This document shows positions 27,941 through 35,293 of a stretch of DNA of 64,000 nt, piece by piece. Position numbers and translations under genes: made by a program. The stretch comes from Peromyscus leucopus. Its lineage: Eukaryota > Chordata > Mammalia > Rodentia > Cricetidae. How positions within the stretch are numbered: the first letter of the stretch is position 1; every line of letters begins with the position of its first letter. The notes under the pieces are model-generated. The model had not been told where the DNA came from, made no database searches, and saw nothing but the letters and a program-made list of their open reading frames with translations. The DNA lies in the NCBI RefSeq assembly GCF_004664715.2, contig NC_051064.1, positions 109,425,740-109,489,739 of the forward strand, in the 5' to 3' direction.

Positions 27941-30490
27941 CATGCGCCTACGGAGGTCAGAGGTATCAGATCCCATGGAGCTGGAGTCATAAGCATTTCA
28001 TAGGCATTTGTAAGCTGCCTGACATGTTTGCTGAAAATCTAACTTGGGTCCTCTGTGAGTAGAATACATGCTCTTAATCACTGAGCCATCTCTCTAGCCC
28101 TCCAAACATTTCTTTAGTCAGTACATTATGTACATGTATTAAAGTTGTGTCTTAATATGGTAACAACCTCTCCCTCACATCTCACAGTGCTGTGGGGGTT
28201 TTGTTTGTTTGTTTGTTTGTTTGTTTTCCTTTTTTCTTTTTGGTTTTTTTCCAGACAGGGTTTCTCTGTGTAGCTTTGAAGCCTGTCCTGGAACTCACTC
28301 TGTAGACCAGGCTGGCCTTGAACTCACAGAGATCCGCCTGCCTCTGCCTCCCAAGTGCTGGGATTAAAAGCATGCGCCACCACACAACAGTTTTTTTCTT
28401 AAGATTTTATTTTTATTTATGTGTGTATATGAGTATATGCACATGCTTGTGAGTGCCCATGGAGACCAGAAGAGGGTGTCACATCCTCTGGACCTGGATG
28501 TGCTGGGATCCAAACTCGGGTCTTTTGTAAGAGCAGCAGGTGTTCTTAACTACTGAGGCATCTCTCCAGCTCCAAAGAGTTATGATCTAAGACATGCCCC
28601 CAGGTGGGTGATTGTACCAAGCCTACATATGCTGTGTTTTTCTTTTAGATACATATGATAAAGTTTAGCTGGATATTAGGCATAGGAAGAGATTAATAAT
28701 AACAATAAAATGGGGACAGAATACACTAGAAAAATGATAACAGTGTACTGTAATAAAAGAATTTTGTACTGTGCTAATGCTTCTTGTGGTGATGGGAAAT
28801 GATGTGATGCCTGTGTGAAGAGGTGGATAGTATAAGCAGACTGCATGACTCTTGTAACGCTGATGTGTTACCAGTGGAGAGATCCTTGGGCCAGTAGCAT
28901 ATAGAGGGTAGATACATCACTGGACAAATAGTTTCTGTCCGGAGCAGACAGAGGGACAGTACAGGGTTTCATCACAATACTCACACTGGCACACAATTTA
29001 AAACTTAAGAATGACTTCTTTTTGGAACTTTCCTTTTCATATATTTGGACCATGGTTGTTCACCAGTAAGAAAGTATGGGAAACACAGGCATGTATGGTG
29101 AGGGGGCGCTACTTAACATCTGTCTTCACTCCCGAGATGAAAAGTCGAGGCCAGCACTCTGATTAAGAAGCAGTATCTTCCTGTTGGAAAGTGGGGGATG
29201 GTCCTCCATAATAATTGGGGTGTGGAGGTCTAGGTAGACTTGTACCTCTGACTGTTAGACTCGGGTGTGTAGGGAAGGAACTGTGTACTGGGGGGGGGGG
29301 GGCTTACCCATCACCTCTGCTTGGTCTTTTACCCCAGATGTCAGAACATTATTGGACTCCGCAGAGCAATGTCTCTAACGAAACCTCAACTGGAAAAACC
29401 TTTCAGCGAACCATCTCAGCTCAGGTGAGAGGTGTCTGCCCTGGCATGCTTTGAAACCACCGCTCAGAAGAGAGGGAAGGGTAGGAAATGAGACACAGAA
29501 ACAGCCATTGTCTTTTTATGAAAGACAGTGAGCTGGTGTCCTCAGAGCCAATGGGAACAAATCATTTGCCTGAGAAAAGCGCTGCTGCAGGTTGGTTAAC
29601 AGGTTTCACAGGACAAGGGGTTGTGGGGTGCTTTGGCAGCTGTGGGGAAGTGCTGCCAGATGTCACTCAAGTGTGCTTGCTACTCAGGACTGGTCTGGAC
29701 CAGCCCCTAATTTGTCTTCATGTGTTTGAATCTCCGCAGGACACATTAGCATATGCCACAGCTTTGCTGAATGAAAAAGAGCAATCAGGAAGCAGCAATG
29801 GGTCAGAGAGCAGCCCTGCCAATGAGAATGGGGAGAGACACTTACAGCAGGTATCTCTGCAGCCTGTCTTTGGCTGGAAGGCAGCGTTTGCTCTTCGGCC
29901 TTCCAAAGGTCAAGAAAGAAGTGACCCTGCTTTAGAGAGTGGGTGTAAAGACAGCAGCTCAGCCCTATGGCAAGGCATGGGATAGATCTTCACAACTAAT
30001 TATTCACATAAACCAGACACCACCCATTGGATTACAGGACCCAATTGTAGACTCAGGAATGACCTAGCATGACCTGGCATGAAGTCAAGTGTCGCTGGTG
30101 CCCAGTCCCTCTCTCTCTGCTTTTTCCCATTGCTTAATCAGTCCTAACGTGAGTCTGCCTGTGTGGGTGTAGAGAAGTGTAGAGCTGAGGCCAGTCCAAG
30201 GGTTGTTTTAGTGACTGAGTAAGACCATACAAATGCAAATGTTCTACATAATCATGAGTTGCAGAAGGAGTAATAGTTAGCATTGTGTCTTATTACCTTT
30301 GGCTAAGCAGAACTAAGTTGCTCGGTGAGGTTATTCTTAAATTACAGAACACAAGTAAGGAAGTCGGTGTGGGAAGCTCTTGCCTAACTTTAATTGCAGG
30401 AACCTTAACTTCCTTTCTTTGCTACAGGGTTCAGAATCTCCCATGATGATTGGTGAATTAAGAAGTGACCTTGATGATGTTGACCCTTAG
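623..30490 (+). CDS. Usp24: Usp24, ubiquitin carboxyl-terminal hydrolase 24, 3' part (24 coding exons, 5' end outside window)
   Basis: Spliced CDS: 623-721, 1577-1659, 2057-2198, 2386-2505, 2857-3077, 3513-3637, 4852-4993, 5473-5623, 6923-7018, 7688-7791, 9659-9772, 13570-13666, 15954-16070, 16461-16553, 17909-18011, 19740-19861, 20714-20827, 22740-22805, 24543-24609, 25774-25852, 27677-27752, 29338-29424, 29740-29850, 30428-30490. The exons sum to 2592 nt (863 codons plus stop) and every junction keeps frame. USP24 is a large (about 2620 aa in human) cysteine deubiquitinase that removes ubiquitin from substrate proteins inside the cell. Seen here: the QQDAYEFF box, two CxxC pairs of a USP zinc ribbon (CKDC, CEKC), and the His box HAGHYYSF (catalytic His at fragment residue 213). 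The Cys box must lie upstream of position 1. The remainder is a long C-terminal region ending in an acidic tail (SDLDDVDP). Recognition of the family is from memory of the mammalian protein; boundaries were set by GT-AG sites and phase. Confidence 0.96.
1577..1659 (+). CDS. Usp24: Usp24 coding exon (first CxxC of zinc ribbon)
   Basis: It encodes KMGREQIF through CKDCPHR, with the first zinc-ribbon cysteine pair CKDC. The acceptor is tctgacag and the donor gttagt. It ends with two bases of an Arg codon completed by the next exon. Confidence 0.95.
1705..1795 (+). mobile_element. ID-type SINE (tRNA-derived)
   Basis: An A-box-like 'tgtagctcaggggtacagc' and a degraded B box are followed by an A-rich tail. 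Intronic. Confidence 0.7.
2057..2198 (+). CDS. Usp24: Usp24 coding exon (second CxxC of zinc ribbon)
   Basis: It starts YEREEAFMAL and ends YYCEKCKEK, with the second cysteine pair CEKC. The acceptor is aaccag and the donor gtatca. An open frame continues past the donor, but that extension has no USP24 similarity and is intron. Confidence 0.95.
2386..2505 (+). CDS. Usp24: Usp24 coding exon (USP palm/finger)
   Basis: Forty codons, RITVKRTCIK to YDEQIR, including the USP core strand VLVIHLMRF. The acceptor is ttcttag and the donor gtaact, both at phase 0. Confidence 0.95.
2857..3077 (+). CDS. Usp24: Usp24 coding exon (catalytic His box)
   Basis: The largest coding exon in the window (221 nt). 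It begins FPWMLNMEPY, holds a Gly/Ser-rich insert (DQGGGGSPRKK) and then the USP His box VHSGQAHAGHYYSF; the second His of HAGH is the catalytic base. The donor gtaagg splits an Arg codon after two bases. Confidence 0.95.
3185..3269 (-). mobile_element. Partial B1 SINE
   Basis: The antisense B1 head is present ('gcctcccaagtgctggga') and the other end is truncated or scrambled. About 110 bases downstream of the His-box exon. Confidence 0.7.
3513..3637 (+). CDS. Usp24: Usp24 coding exon (end of USP core)
   Basis: It encodes GCGKGKWYKFND to PKVYDQ, including the W-x-x-FND element that follows the His box in USPs. The acceptor is cctag and the donor gtaagt. It ends with one base of a Thr codon. 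Confidence 0.95.
4051..4199 (-). mobile_element. B1 SINE
   Basis: Antisense B1 with 'ggcagggtttctctgtgtag', 'gaccaggctggccttgaact' and 'ctgggattaaagg'. The variant 'ttttggagcctgtcctggat' is the form I associate with cricetid B1s. Confidence 0.9.
4477..4619 (-). mobile_element. B1 SINE with (TTTG/CTTG)n tail
   Basis: Antisense B1 ('agacagggtttctctgtgta', 'aggattaaaggcgtgg') preceded at about 4438-4476 by a TTTG/CTTG repeat derived from its A-rich tail. Confidence 0.9.
4852..4993 (+). CDS. Usp24: Usp24 coding exon (C-terminal end of USP domain)
   Basis: It encodes NPYTDVRRRYWNAYMLFYQR, where NAYMLFY is the terminal USP-domain strand, then the start of a Ser/Pro-rich linker (SPVLPKKSRV). Acceptor aaatag, donor gtaagt. 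Confidence 0.95.
5473..5623 (+). CDS. Usp24: Usp24 coding exon (Ser/Pro-rich linker)
   Basis: It encodes SAPSSPEISPQSSPRP, a low-complexity Ser/Pro linker with several SP dipeptides, then LSILTKLVKKGEKKG to ARIYQ. Acceptor ctctcag, donor gtgaga. A B2 SINE begins only about 17 bases past the donor. Confidence 0.95.
5641..5880 (+). mobile_element. B2 SINE with internal duplication
   Basis: B2 motifs 'ctggtaagagctcttaactg', 'ttcaattcccagcacctac' and an A-rich end. A segment of about 20 bases ('agctcacagccagt' type) is repeated in tandem near 5722-5760. It begins about 17 bases after the splice donor at 5624. Confidence 0.85.
6240..6364 (-). mobile_element. Diverged B1 SINE
   Basis: An antisense B1 that has lost part of its centre; 'ctcagactcacagagatcc' and 'ctgagattaaagacatgc' remain. 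Confidence 0.8.
6923..7018 (+). CDS. Usp24: Usp24 coding exon
   Basis: Thirty-two codons, MVRDENLKFM to LASLNA, in phase 0 at both ends. Acceptor ttttatag, donor gtaagt. It is part of the C-terminal helical-repeat-like region; I recognise no named domain. Confidence 0.94.
7478..7622 (-). mobile_element. (TTTG)n plus degenerate B1-like fragment
   Basis: A TTTG repeat (about 7478-7513) followed by 'gagataggatttcatgtagt' and a poorly matching remainder, as in an old antisense B1 with its tail. Confidence 0.6.
7688..7791 (+). CDS. Usp24: Usp24 coding exon
   Basis: It encodes TKLKHPYYPC to YLRTKKKL, ending with two bases of an Arg codon. Acceptor ctcgtag, donor gtaaga. Confidence 0.94.
8166..8585. 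mobile_element. LTR-like rodent retroelement (family not assigned)
   Basis: This stretch contains 'ataatcacacagagtcttaa', 'gcttggccattaa' and 'caatcagagcaacacattca', which I recognise as a dispersed rodent LTR resembling the RMER17/MYSERV type. Edges and family name are from recollection. No coding part accompanies it. Confidence 0.55.
9659..9772 (+). CDS. Usp24: Usp24 coding exon
   Basis: It encodes VDTEEWIATIEALL to SSEGRELV. The acceptor is tttaaaag and the donor gtaagt; the last Lys codon is split after two bases and completed in the exon at 13570. Confidence 0.94.
10810..10880 (-). mobile_element. ID-related SINE fragment
   Basis: The sequence 'gccactgagctgtatcccaa' and the preceding 'tactgggataaaaccgaggg' match the antisense plan of rodent ID/B4 elements. 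Confidence 0.55.
11670..11864 (+). mobile_element. B2 SINE
   Basis: A clear B2: 'tagttagagcactggctgct', 'cttccagaggaccc', 'cctcctctggcctc', 'gcaggcaaaacatccacaca', then an A-rich end. Confidence 0.9.
11930..12192 (-). mobile_element. Antisense B3-like SINE region
   Basis: A TG-rich start, then a divergent part ending 'gggcaaacactttactaagc' and 'tatctcctcagccc', the antisense head of a B2/B3 element. Confidence 0.55.
13570..13666 (+). CDS. Usp24: Usp24 coding exon
   Basis: It encodes VFLLECSVREVRVAV to SALFYQDK. Acceptor ttattttag, donor gtcagt. It follows a 3.8-kb intron, the largest in this part of the gene. Confidence 0.94.
13761..13814. repeat. (TG)n microsatellite ending in (CG)n
   Basis: A TG dinucleotide run with one interruption, passing into a short GCGC tract, about 95 bases after the exon ending at 13666. 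Confidence 0.95.
13815..15953 (+). other. Usp24 intron, mostly unique sequence
   Basis: I see no exon or clear interspersed repeat in these 2.1 kb. Open frames here are short and unsupported. Confidence 0.5.
15954..16070 (+). CDS. Usp24: Usp24 coding exon
   Basis: Thirty-nine codons, LKSLHQLLEV to NTFVQK, phase 0 at both ends. Leu-rich helical composition. Acceptor ttgccag, donor gtaaat. Confidence 0.94.
16461..16553 (+). CDS. Usp24: Usp24 coding exon
   Basis: Thirty-one codons, QGIRAGDLLL to GVNRQNSQ. Acceptor gtgacag, donor gtaagg, phase 0 at both ends. Confidence 0.94.
17909..18011 (+). CDS. Usp24: Usp24 coding exon
   Basis: It encodes IRRWSSAQAREF to SSQRNV plus one base of an Ala codon. 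Acceptor acgatag, donor gtaagt. Confidence 0.94.
18925..19285. mobile_element. Mid-repetitive rodent element (family not assigned)
   Basis: 'gtggcttacaggttatagtc', 'catcatcaagggttgccaag' and 'gaaaatgccccacaggccag' belong to a dispersed repeat common in rodent genomes that I cannot name with certainty. Usp24 intron. Confidence 0.5.
19740..19861 (+). CDS. Usp24: Usp24 coding exon
   Basis: It encodes PGIFKQRPPISVAPSS to KPYLLE after the split Ala codon. Acceptor cctaaag, donor gtatgt. It carries a Pro-rich stretch. Confidence 0.94.
20018..20086 (+). mobile_element. ID-type SINE, degraded
   Basis: The tRNA-like head 'atggtagagcacttgcccag' with a damaged B box, no clear tail. Confidence 0.6.
20714..20827 (+). 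CDS. Usp24: Usp24 coding exon
   Basis: Thirty-eight codons, VMFALRELTG to MLHFIK, hydrophobic and Cys-containing (VVYCCFCNE). Acceptor cccaccag, donor gtacac. Confidence 0.94.
20828..22739 (+). other. Usp24 intron, mostly unique sequence
   Basis: 1.9 kb without an exon. A B2/B3 fragment lies at 22148-22318; otherwise I see nothing I can name. Confidence 0.5.
22148..22318 (+). mobile_element. B2/B3 SINE, 5'-truncated
   Basis: The B2 head is missing; 'ccccagcacctacaccaggc', 'gccctcttctagcctctgtg' and an A-rich end are present. Confidence 0.7.
22740..22805 (+). CDS. Usp24: Usp24 coding exon (short)
   Basis: Only 22 codons, NQLETAPPHEL to LLHEIL. Acceptor ttttcag, donor gtaagt, phase 0 at both ends. 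Confidence 0.93.
24041..24233 (-). mobile_element. Retroposed insertion with 15-bp target-site duplication
   Basis: The 15-mer ccaacagcaaaactt occurs at 24041-24055 and again, perfectly, at 24219-24233. Between them, read on the - strand, is a GC-rich body of roughly 130 bases starting gtcccctcgagc, followed by a poly(A) run (poly-T on + at 24066-24091) and an A/C-rich end. This is the signature of L1-mediated retroposition. The body is not B1, B2 or ID and I do not recognise its source; a truncated processed pseudogene or small-RNA copy is possible. Confidence 0.75.
24543..24609 (+). CDS. Usp24: Usp24 coding exon with GC donor
   Basis: It encodes VIEDPIQVERVKF to ENGLL plus the first base of an Ala codon. 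The downstream intron begins gcaagt, not gtaagt: joining after 24609 to the exon at 25774 is the only choice that restores the family sequence (LLALMHHSN) and keeps frame. The rest of the donor matches U1 well, as is usual for GC-AG introns. Confidence 0.93.
25774..25852 (+). CDS. Usp24: Usp24 coding exon
   Basis: It encodes LMHHSNHVDSSRC to VTLAQ and ends with two bases of a Lys codon. Acceptor cctccag (partner of the GC donor), donor gtaagt. Confidence 0.94.
25853..27676 (+). other. Usp24 intron, mostly unique sequence
   Basis: 1.8 kb without an exon. A short tandem duplication (about 15 bases, 'aagagacagactctc') lies near 26187-26217. No other element is recognised. Confidence 0.5.
27677..27752 (+). 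CDS. Usp24: Usp24 coding exon
   Basis: It encodes CPAAKEYFKENS to WLQKK. Acceptor gaccag, donor gtaata. Confidence 0.94.
27876..27940. repeat. (TG)n microsatellite ending in (CG)n
   Basis: A long uninterrupted TG run passing into GCGCGC. It adjoins the antisense B3-like SINE that follows. Confidence 0.95.
27941..28100 (-). mobile_element. Antisense B3-like SINE
   Basis: 'acggaggtcagaggtatcag', 'cttgggtcctctgtgagtag' and 'tcactgagccatctctctag' follow the antisense B2/B3 plan. Confidence 0.75.
28250..28388 (-). mobile_element. B1 SINE
   Basis: A well-preserved antisense B1 ('agacagggtttctctgtgta', 'gcctcccaagtgctgggatt'), preceded by a TTTG repeat from its tail (about 28197-28226). It is followed directly by another SINE. 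Confidence 0.9.
28400..28574 (-). mobile_element. Antisense B3/B2 SINE
   Basis: 'agattttatttttatttatg', 'cagaagagggtgtcacatcc' and 'actgaggcatctctccagct' mark an antisense B3-type copy, next to the B1 at 28250. Confidence 0.85.
29290..29302. repeat. G13 homopolymer
   Basis: Thirteen consecutive G bases, 35 bases before a Usp24 splice acceptor. Confidence 0.95.
29338..29424 (+). CDS. Usp24: Usp24 coding exon
   Basis: Twenty-nine codons, MSEHYWTPQSNV to RTISAQ. The acceptor is accccag, preceded at 29290-29302 by an uninterrupted run of 13 G. Donor gtgaga. Confidence 0.94.
29740..29850 (+). CDS. Usp24: Usp24 coding exon (Ser/Asn/Glu-rich)
   Basis: Thirty-seven codons, DTLAYATALLNEKEQ, then the low-complexity SGSSNGSESSPANENGE, ending HLQQ. 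Acceptor ccgcag, donor gtatct. Confidence 0.94.
30428..30490 (+). CDS. Usp24: Usp24 last coding exon with stop codon
   Basis: It encodes GSESPMMIGELRSDLDDVDP and stops at TAG 30488-30490. Acceptor gctacag. This acidic C-terminus matches the mammalian USP24 end. Confidence 0.95.
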   Translation, partial: GSESPMMIGELRSDLDDVDP

Positions 30491-33035
30491 AGCAGTGTGC
30501 CCAGATGGGATGCTCAGCACCTTTTGGAAACCAGAATCTCAACCTTGAAGCCCTTACAAGAGCCTGGAGTCTGAGCCAGGGGTGTAATGGAGGACCATGT
30601 GTTCCCAAGGGAAGCCTTCTCTGGCCACTAGAAGGTGGGGGCTGCTTAGCAGCGAGCGGGAGAATCCTGGCACGTGGACCAGCTGTCCCAGGTGAACATG
30701 TGCACTGACACATCATTTTAGGAAGTAAAGCTGGCGGCAACTTGGGACGCCTGAGCCTAGGAGAGTGAGGATGGAGGAGCAAAGCTGTGGCTTTCTCTGT
30801 GACATATGGGCTGGGTAGGGGGCGAATCTTTTGGTTTTTATATTTCTAGGTATGTGAGGGAAATTTTTAATCTGCAGTAACGTTGAATAGGAATATCCTG
30901 TTTAGAACGATGTAAAGATATGTGGTAAAATTCCTTTCATTGTAAAATAGTAATTGAATCCAGTTTACATAGACCTTTGTATTTAATATGTCTCCCTCTT
31001 TGTACAGAATCTCTGGTTTTGTCTGGTTAAGAGCCCTCGGCATAATCTTAGATCTTGATGACATGTTACTAGTATCAGAAATTGTGGCATTATTAAGCTC
31101 TTTAAGGTATTTTCTGATTCAAGACTGAAAAGAGCAATAATAAATTTAAAACAAAATAAAAAAAGCTATGTTCTCTAGAAGTATAGAGTGCATTCTCTGA
31201 GATCAATCACTGAAAAGTGACGAGTTGTTCCCAAAATAAAATTTTAAAACAACAAAAGTAAAAGCACTTTATAATTTTATTGAGTTTGACTTCATAAAAT
31301 TATCTTTTTAATGCTCGGAGACATATTGAATAAACTAGTCTTAAGTCATGTGATCTGCAATCATTTGTTTTTACTTAAACATAATTTCTGTGGCCCTTGT
31401 ATTGATTGTATATTGAGTTAAATACCTAGGCTGGGAGCTGCTGCTTTGTGAGATGAATCATAATTTTACTACAGAAAAAGAATTCAAGACTTTGTTTCTC
31501 CTTGACGAGATACTGAAAAGGCAAGATTTAAACCTTACTTTCTCTGAAATAACTAGAAAATAGTTAGACACCACCCATTTAGTTGTATTTGCCAACATGG
31601 CCTCGGTCTCTGGTCTCAGGCTGGGGTTGCCCCGCCGTTCCCTGTGTTCTTGTCATTTTGTGGCTCGGTTTCCACCACCGCCTTGTTCACCTTGAGTTAC
31701 GTTTCTGCCTTATTCCCCACGTGCCGGGCACAGATCTAAAGGAGCCTCGGGAGTGCCAGGCTGCCACTGTCAGCCAGATCTGCCCAGTCAGAGAGGCACG
31801 GCCAGCCCCAAGTGCCTTTTTGATGCTTTTGCGTTGTGGGGACGAGTGGCAGGCAGGTGGCGTCCCCTGCTGTGGGCTTCAGGGGTCTTCATGCCACTGT
31901 TGAGCTGTGGATGTCCTGTGCAGCCGGCTTCACTTGTAGCTCCTGTCGCCTACCACAGGCCAGTGTCAGACTCACAGAGATGGAAGGGCCAGCATGTAAG
32001 AGCAGAGCTGTGCCCTTAGGGAAACAGAGGCAAGTGGCAGGTCTGGTCTGGTTCTAGTGTTCTTACAGTTTTTGAATGTGAGGGTCTAAAGTTGATTTTG
32101 AATATCTGAACGCCCGTATCCCATGGTTTCCCTTCCCGACTCCCCATCTCTTCACACCCATGCTTGCAGAAAGATTGTGTGGGACATGCATTGAAATGCT
32201 GGCGATGATACTTAGTGGGATATCATTGCCGGCAACTGCACTCAGGAGCCCGGATTCAGGAGTGACATTGCCACTTCTAGTCAGTCCCCTTATTTCCTAT
32301 GGAAACGACGCCTTCCGCCCCTGCACTTGCTGTCCTCACATAAAGCTGCATCAGGATCGCCAGCTCTGTCCGCTTTGGTCCATCTTCTTCCTTGTTGCTA
32401 CATTGAGCATCTTCACCACGTTACCAGTAACCACTTGATTTCCAACAGCTGCAGTCCACTAACCTACTGAGGACCTTTTTAAATGTAGTACCACAAAGTG
32501 ACACTAGGCAGGCTTGCCTTGGAAGAGTTGTCATTTTTACTGCCAATTTTTGGATGAAGATGTTTTTATAATCTTTTACAATGGTCTGCAATCAAGCAGG
32601 AATTGCACAATTGACTCAACGCTGTGTGTTCTCAAGAAGCTCTTGCAGTCCAGTCTGACCTCAGGACTGCTCTCCTGCTCCTAAGGCATCCTGGGACAGA
32701 CAGATGAGCCTCCCACAGGCAGCTTGCCTGCAGCTCTCCGGGTGAACTCTCGTGGTCGCCAACAGCTCGTGGCTGTAAAACCCAGAGCTTGAGCTACCAG
32801 ACTCACCTGGCTTGCCCCACCCTCCCTGCTAACACTGAGGCGTGTGCAGCATCTTTTGAGCTTGGAACAAGCAGACTGGAATTTTCCTCTGCTACCTCTT
32901 GTGTACAAAATCTTGTTTATAAAATTGCAAAAGGAAGTAGATAAACTAGGAAAGACTCTGGATTCTAAATTTGGTTCCTGTGTGGTGGAGTTCTTAGCTT
33001 CTAAGAGTAGGAAATAAATTTTTCAAAAATGTAGA
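30491..33035 (+). other. Usp24: Probable Usp24 3' UTR
   Basis: This stretch after the stop codon has no SINE or LTR that I can recognise, unlike the flanking introns, and is AT-rich near 30.8-31.4 kb. AATAAA hexamers lie at 31139, 31155, 31235, 31329 and 33013. The last would give a 3' UTR of about 2.5 kb, similar to what I recall for human USP24; the cluster near 31.1-31.3 kb could serve a shorter isoform. The end point is an inference. Confidence 0.55.
33013..33018 (+). promoter_or_regulatory. Usp24: Candidate Usp24 poly(A) signal
   Basis: An AATAAA followed by a T-rich and A-rich stretch, placed where a 2.5-kb 3' UTR would end and before unique intergenic sequence. The hexamers at 31139-31334 are alternatives. 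Confidence 0.45.
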
Positions 33036-34105
33036 ATTGGGGTCTCACAGACATTTTTCTCCGAATGTCGGACCGGGGCTGTGGGGGGACGGGGGGACCC
33101 TGGGAAGCAGTGTAGGGGCACTCAAGTCCTTCCTGGTGCCCTGCACTACGAGGGTGAGGGCCACACTGCGGTCAGGGCTGTGTTCTCCTGCCTTCTCTGA
33201 TCTCTCCTTCCAGGACCTCTGTGCACACCTTGGACAGGGAGAGCAATCTCGAGCTCAGGGCCTGTAGCCTCGGCTTTCAGAAGGAGTCTCAAGCTAAGTT
33301 CCTTGCTCTGGTCAGTCATTCCGGGTGGTCTGCATTGTTCACAGGGGTCCCATCCCCTTCACTACATCTTCCTCTCCCTGCAGGCCACGCCCTTCCTCCA
33401 ACTTCTTGGTGACTGTCTGCCAGCCGCCTGCGGGGGCCAGTTGTCCTCGCGTGCCTGTCTGACCAACCAGCCTGTGGTCCTTTGCCATGGGGGGACAGGC
33501 AGAGGTCTCCCCTGGGCTCAGAACGCGGGTGCCACACGCTGCTCCAACATTTGAGCCGTTAGCTCTGTCGACTAGAGTGCTTTCCACACGTGGCACCAAT
33601 GTTCAGAAAACAGCTGGGAGAAGGTCTGGGGCAGAGCCATTTGTTATATGGACTATATAGAGGTAGACTTTGCTTCAGACAGTGACACCCAGAGGTCGCA
33701 CACTGCATGAGTGGGATATTTGCACACTGCACACTGGAAAGAGATCTGGGAGCATGCTTCATTTCAGATCAGGAGCAACTATGGTCTGCTTGCAGAAACA
33801 CCCACAGACTCATGAGTGGATGAGTCCATGAAGACTGCTGAGTCCTGCAGCTGCCACTAGGTAGAGAAGGCTGACAGAGGGGCTGGGGACTGGGTGTGCT
33901 GGTAGGCAGGAGCCACGAAGAATCTAGAATGCTTGAAGGGAATGAGGTGCCCCAAGACAGTACCAGGACTCTGAGGAGTCGGGGGGCTATGGGAAGACAG
34001 TCACTATGTTCCTAGAATGGGCACAAGGAGAGCATTCCCATTACAGGCCTGTGCACCCCACCATCCAGCAGATAGCTGTGCCTGGTAAGTAGGCAGCCTC
34101 TTCAG
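33036..34105. other. Intergenic gap between convergent Usp24 and Pcsk9
   Basis: About 1 kb separating the two transcript ends. I see no gene or recognisable interspersed repeat. It contains a G-run segment at 33074-33105 and several short open frames that look random. Confidence 0.5.
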
Positions 34106-35077
34106 TGCAGGCAGTCACGTCAGCTGCTTTTATTCTGAAAACTCACTACATAATAAAAACTCTACAAAACCCAGAATAAATATCAAGTTACAAAAGCAGT
34201 GCCAATGGGAAAGCTTATATAAAAAGGAGGAAACGCCAAGAGGACAGAGGTGTCTGTTCTTGTCAGCCTGTGTGGCCTGTCGCTCCTCCGTTCTCCACAG
34301 TCCGTGCGCGTGAAGCTCAGGGAGTCATGGGGAGGGCCTGCCCTAGGGAGCGATCCAGGAACCGCTGCTGAGGCGTGGACTGGCCTCCGTCTCCTTTCAG
34401 AAATAGCGTGCCCAGCCTGGCACTGCCAAGAGGCATGGCGTCAGGACCAGCCACTCTGGATGTACATCCTGACACCACTGGCTGTGTGATATCACCAGGC
34501 ACGCCCCCCTCTGGTCCTGTCTTCTTTCTCCATAAAGTGAGGCTGCCGGTCTTCACTGTGCAGGGTAGTAGAGGGGGTGGGGTGAGGTGGAGTCAGCACT
34601 GTGTGGCTCCCAGGTGCAGTCAGCTGGGGGCTCACAACCAGGCAGCCTGAGCAGGGCCGAAGCCTGGGGTCAACAGATAGAGGGCATCTGGAAGATACAG
34701 GCATGGCCTCACAGCTGGATCCACCACCGGCTAGATGTCATCACTCCTAGAGGTGTGCAGAACTGATCCAAATTCAATCAGGGAGCCCAAAATAGTGTCT
34801 CCAATGTGAGCAGGCTGTGAGGGGTCCCAGCAGCTTTCACACTCAGTTCCCCAGTCTGGCACTTGAGCTCCAAGGATCTCCCTCATCACCTTCCTACAGG
34901 ACAGATACACTGGAACAGCTGGCCGGACTGGAGCTGACCACCACTTAACCTCTCTGATGGTAGAGTGCCAAGCTTCCCTACACAGACACCAGGAAGGGGT
35001 ATCCAGGGTGAGACATCAAGTTCTCCCAGGCAGGTATATCTGCACCCAGGCGCAGGCACCATCCCGGCCTGAGACCG
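34105..35077 (-). other. Pcsk9: Pcsk9 3' UTR (probable)
   Basis: About 970 bases between the stop codon and a few bases past an AATAAA at 34134-34129. The length fits a rodent Pcsk9 3' UTR. I see no interspersed repeats in it. Confidence 0.6.
34129..34134 (-). promoter_or_regulatory. Pcsk9: Candidate Pcsk9 poly(A) signal
   Basis: TTTATT on the + strand reads AATAAA on the transcript strand, followed by AGCAGC and unique sequence. It is the first good hexamer downstream of the stop codon. Confidence 0.6.
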
Positions 35078-35293
35078 TCACTGGTGAGCCCAGGAGGCCT
35101 TTGCTGAAGGCCGACTCCGGCAGCAGATGGCAGCAGCTACTGTGGCTTCCTCACCGGCCCTGCCTGCCACGTCGGTGTCACGGCTTCTTGCCACACACAT
35201 GTTGTCCACGGCGTAGGCCCCCAGAGTGACGGATGCCCCAGAGAGAACATTGCATCCAGTCAGGGTCCAGCCTGCCTCACAGGCCACGGTGAC
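35078..35293 (-). CDS. Pcsk9: Pcsk9 exon 12 (coding part) with stop codon
   Basis: Encodes [15 protein letters not shown] to [13 protein letters not shown] and stops with TGA at 35080-35078. The acceptor is ccggcag. The ending resembles the mouse and hamster C-terminus. Confidence 0.95.
   Translation of the reverse strand, partial: VTVACEAGWTLTGCNVLSGASVTLGAYAVDNMCVARSRDTDVAGRAGEEATVAAAICCRSRPSAKASWAHQ

Noticed and set aside
29488..29985. 165-aa open frame
   Set aside because: It contains the real exon at 29740-29850 but runs into intron on both sides; splice sites and phase define the shorter exon.
30405..30782. 125-aa - strand open frame over the Usp24 stop codon
   Set aside because: Antisense to the last exon and 3' UTR with no recognisable domain.
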